Shown here: one piece after another, positions 62,135 through 64,000 of the stretch
How the letters are laid out: each line of letters starts with the position of its first letter
Position numbering within the stretch: the first letter of the stretch is position 1
Assembly (NCBI GenBank): GCA_905235995.1
Contig: CAJONI010000026.1
Span: forward strand, 1 to 64,000
Reading direction: 5' to 3'
DNA: 64,000 nt
Source of the DNA: an uncultured Bacteroidales bacterium
GTDB lineage: Bacteria; Bacteroidota; Bacteroidia; Bacteroidales; UBA932
Made by a program: the position numbers and the translations under genes
Notes under the pieces: generated by a model
The model's database searches: none
Seen by the model: only the letters and a program-made list of their open reading frames with translations
What the model was told of the DNA's origin: nothing

Positions 62135-63325
62135 CTATCTGATTTTCAGGGTTACTATGGTTATGACTGCCAGCAGGATCGACACAATCCAGAACCTGAC
62201 GACTATCTTGTTTTCGGGTTGAATCCCCTCCGGATGCTGGATCACCGCGTCGGGATTCTCTTTCTGGTAGTGGTGGTGGAGCGGCGACATGCGGAACACC
62301 CGCACTCCCGTTCCCGTCTTTTTCTTGGTATACTTGAACCAGAAGCGCTGCACTATCACCGAGAGGCTCTCCACCAGGAAGATGCCGCAGAGTATGGGCA
62401 GCAGCAGCTCCTTGCGGATGAGTATCGCCATGACGCCGATGATGCCGCCGAGCGCCAGGCTGCCGGTGTCGCCCATGAACACCTGCGCGGGGAAGGCGTT
62501 GTACCAGAGGAAGCCCAGCAGCGCGCCCACGAAGCAGCACACGAACACCGAGACTTCGCCCGAGTCGGGCAGGTACATGATGTTGAGGTATTCGGCGAAT
62601 CCTGCGTGACCTGACACGTAGGCCAGCACGCCGAGGGTCGCTCCCACTATGGCGGAGACGCCCGCCGCCAGGCCGTCCATTCCGTCGGTCAGGTTGGTGC
62701 CGTTGGAGCAGGCGGTAATGATGATGGTTATCACGAGCACGTAGAGGCCTCCCTGCAGGGCCCTGACAAACTGTCCGGAGAAGGGGATCAGCCACTTGTA
62801 GTCGAACTCGTTGCCCTTGAAGAACGGGATGGTGGTGCGGCTGTAGCTCTCTCCGCCCCTGGCGGTCAGGTAGAGGGTCAGGCCCACCGCCAGACCGAGC
62901 GCCACCTGGGCCGCTATCTTGTATTTTCCGTTGAGACCTTCCTTGTTGTGCTTGAATACCTTGATGTAGTCGTCGAGGAAGCCGAGCGTTCCGAGCCAGA
63001 CCGTAGTTCCGATGAGCAGCAGGGTGTTGGTGTTGGTAAGGTCGCCGAAGAGCAGTATGGGAACCAGGATGGAGAGAAGAATGATGATGCCTCCCATCGT
63101 GGGGGTGCCTTTCTTCTGGAGCTGTCCTTCGAGGCCGAGGTCGCGAATCGATTCGCCTATCTGCTTCTTCCTCAGCCAGGCTATGATTTTCTTGCCTGCG
63201 AACATCGAGGTGAAGATGGCCACTATGCTGCAGAGTATGGCGCGGAAGGATATGTACTGCATCAGGCCGGCTCCCGGGAAGTCTATTCCGGCGTTATTCA
63301 GGTATTCGAACAGGTGGTACAGCAT
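62135..63325 (-). CDS. mraY: Phospho-N-acetylmuramoyl-pentapeptide transferase
   Basis: Integral membrane enzyme making lipid I from UDP-MurNAc-pentapeptide and undecaprenyl phosphate. About ten helices; key motifs [14 protein letters not shown], the Asp-rich site [25 protein letters not shown] and the C-terminal MSPLHHHYQ histidine loop. 396 residues is slightly long, as in other Bacteroidota (an insertion near residue 165). It starts 12 bp after the murE stop. Confidence 0.97.
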   Translation of the reverse strand: MLYHLFEYLNNAGIDFPGAGLMQYISFRAILCSIVAIFTSMFAGKKIIAWLRKKQIGESIRDLGLEGQLQKKGTPTMGGIIILLSILVPILLFGDLTNTNTLLLIGTTVWLGTLGFLDDYIKVFKHNKEGLNGKYKIAAQVALGLAVGLTLYLTARGGESYSRTTIPFFKGNEFDYKWLIPFSGQFVRALQGGLYVLVITIIITACSNGTNLTDGMDGLAAGVSAIVGATLGVLAYVSGHAGFAEYLNIMYLPDSGEVSVFVCCFVGALLGFLWYNAFPAQVFMGDTGSLALGGIIGVMAILIRKELLLPILCGIFLVESLSVIVQRFWFKYTKKKTGTGVRVFRMSPLHHHYQKENPDAVIQHPEGIQPENKIVVRFWIVSILLAVITIVTLKIR

Positions 63326-63337
63326 GGCTTCTCGGGC

Positions 63338-64000
63338 TTATTTCATTTCTTCAAAGGTTTCTTCTATCACCTCGCGGTCGTCGAAGTGAAGTTTCTCCGT
63401 GCCGACTATCTGGTAGTCCTCGTGCCCCTTGCCGGCCACCAGGACCACTGCGCCCTGCGGGGCGGTCATCAGCGCGGTGCGTATGGCCTCGCGCCTGTCT
63501 GCGATGAAGAGGCTTTTGGCGCGGGCTGGGATGTCCATTCCGGCGCGGATATCCTGGATGATGGCTCCGGGTTCCTCTTTCCTCGGGTTGTCTGAGGTCA
63601 CCACCACGCGGTCGGCGTAGCGGGCGGCGATGGCGCCCATCTCGGGGCGTTTGGTCTTGTCGCGGTTGCCTCCGCAGCCGAACACGCACCAGAGCGAGCG
63701 GTCGCGGGCGGTCTCGCGCAGGGTCTTGAGCACGTTTTCCAGTGCGTCAGGGGTGTGTGCGTAGTCGACCACGGCCGTCAGGTCGTTGCCTCCGCGCACG
63801 AAGTCGAGCCTGCCGGGCACGGGGCCGAGGGCGCTCATGGCCGTGAGCACCTCTTCGCGCTTCTGGCCGAGCAGCAGGGCAGTGGCATAGACCGCCAGCA
63901 GGTTCGAGGCGTTGTGCGCGCCTATGAAGCGGGTCCAAACCTGGGTACCGTCGAGGCTCACCAGCATGCCTTCCAGGCTCTCTTCCACTATCTTGCAGCG
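63338..64000 (-). CDS. murE: UDP-MurNAc-tripeptide ligase MurE (C-terminal part; 5' end outside window)
   Basis: C-terminal 220 residues of MurE; the frame is open to the window edge, so the ORF start at 63988 is artificial. It holds the end of the central domain (NLLAVYATALLLGQ) and the whole C-terminal ligase domain (VVDYAHTPDALENVL, GCGGNRDKTKRPEMG). The specificity motif reads DNPRKEE, the DNPR form associated with meso-diaminopimelate, so the wall should be of the mDAP type. Confidence 0.95.
   Translation of the reverse strand, partial: RCKIVEESLEGMLVSLDGTQVWTRFIGAHNASNLLAVYATALLLGQKREEVLTAMSALGPVPGRLDFVRGGNDLTAVVDYAHTPDALENVLKTLRETARDRSLWCVFGCGGNRDKTKRPEMGAIAARYADRVVVTSDNPRKEEPGAIIQDIRAGMDIPARAKSLFIADRREAIRTALMTAPQGAVVLVAGKGHEDYQIVGTEKLHFDDREVIEETFEEMK

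Noticed and set aside
62133-62795. N-terminal extension of the murD ORF to 664 residues
   Set aside because: The extra 221 residues lie inside mraY in another frame and are low-complexity Arg/Pro/Gly; the murD family start is at 62132.
1-64000. rRNA, tRNA or riboswitch genes
   Set aside because: Intergenic regions were scanned by eye; no cloverleaf with a CCA-type end, rRNA segment or familiar riboswitch core was recognised. Small RNAs cannot be excluded without computation.

Overview
The window looks like a chromosomal segment of a GC-rich member of the Bacteroidales (Bacteroidota). The pointers are two tandem SusC/SusD pairs, a hybrid two-component regulator of the HTCS type, many lipoproteins, many upstream regions with the Bacteroidota -7 element TAnnTTTG, little Shine-Dalgarno sequence, and a murE-mraY-murD-ftsW-murG-murC-ftsQ-ftsA-ftsZ cluster in the usual order for the phylum. 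A gut or rumen lineage is plausible from the xylan locus, but the species cannot be named from sequence alone. No rRNA, tRNA, CRISPR array or phage module was seen.

Layout. 1-7055 (+): the end of exbD, alkaline phosphatase, a DUF187/GHL10 hydrolase, asnS, udk, a TonB-like protein and a BASS-family transporter. 7077-13729 (-): a four-gene run led by a GH10 xylanase-CE1 esterase fusion, then a Gfo/Idh/MocA dehydrogenase, a frameshifted iron alcohol dehydrogenase and a GH9 enzyme. 14027-25665 (+): SusC-SusD-SusC-SusD-glycan-binding lipoprotein, the architecture of the xylan utilization system (XusA-E). 25797-33813 (+): the HTCS regulator, a GPH-type sugar symporter, a cytoplasmic GH43 and a GH5 lipoprotein. 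Together 7077-33813 reads as a xylan polysaccharide utilization locus: surface binding and cleavage, esterase removal of feruloyl or acetyl groups, outer- and inner-membrane import, and cytoplasmic xylosidase.

33788-39840 holds assorted genes (HAD hydrolase, M28 peptidase, phytase-like protein, a short membrane ORF, a DUF2807 lipoprotein, a gene relic, an alpha/beta hydrolase). 39848-45659 (-) is a four-gene operon: BlaI repressor, BlaR1-like M56 protease fused to a TonB C-terminal domain, TPR protein and outer-membrane beta-barrel, with a palindromic operator upstream.

45769-47952 is the most unusual part. A HUH/Y1 (RAYT-like) transposase gene and a small membrane-protein/XRE-regulator pair are bracketed by two direct 140-bp copies of a palindromic repeat. 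The copies differ at 7 positions, and each carries four copies of one octamer in alternating orientation at an exact 36-bp spacing. This looks like a REP/BIME-RAYT system in a Bacteroidales genome. 47955-49909 (-) is a small operon (membrane protein, winged-helix regulator, Ntn amidohydrolase). 50089-50868 is a DjlA-like co-chaperone. 50889-64000 (-) is the cell-wall/division cluster, with gltX, rpiB and truB appended downstream of ftsZ with almost no spacing.
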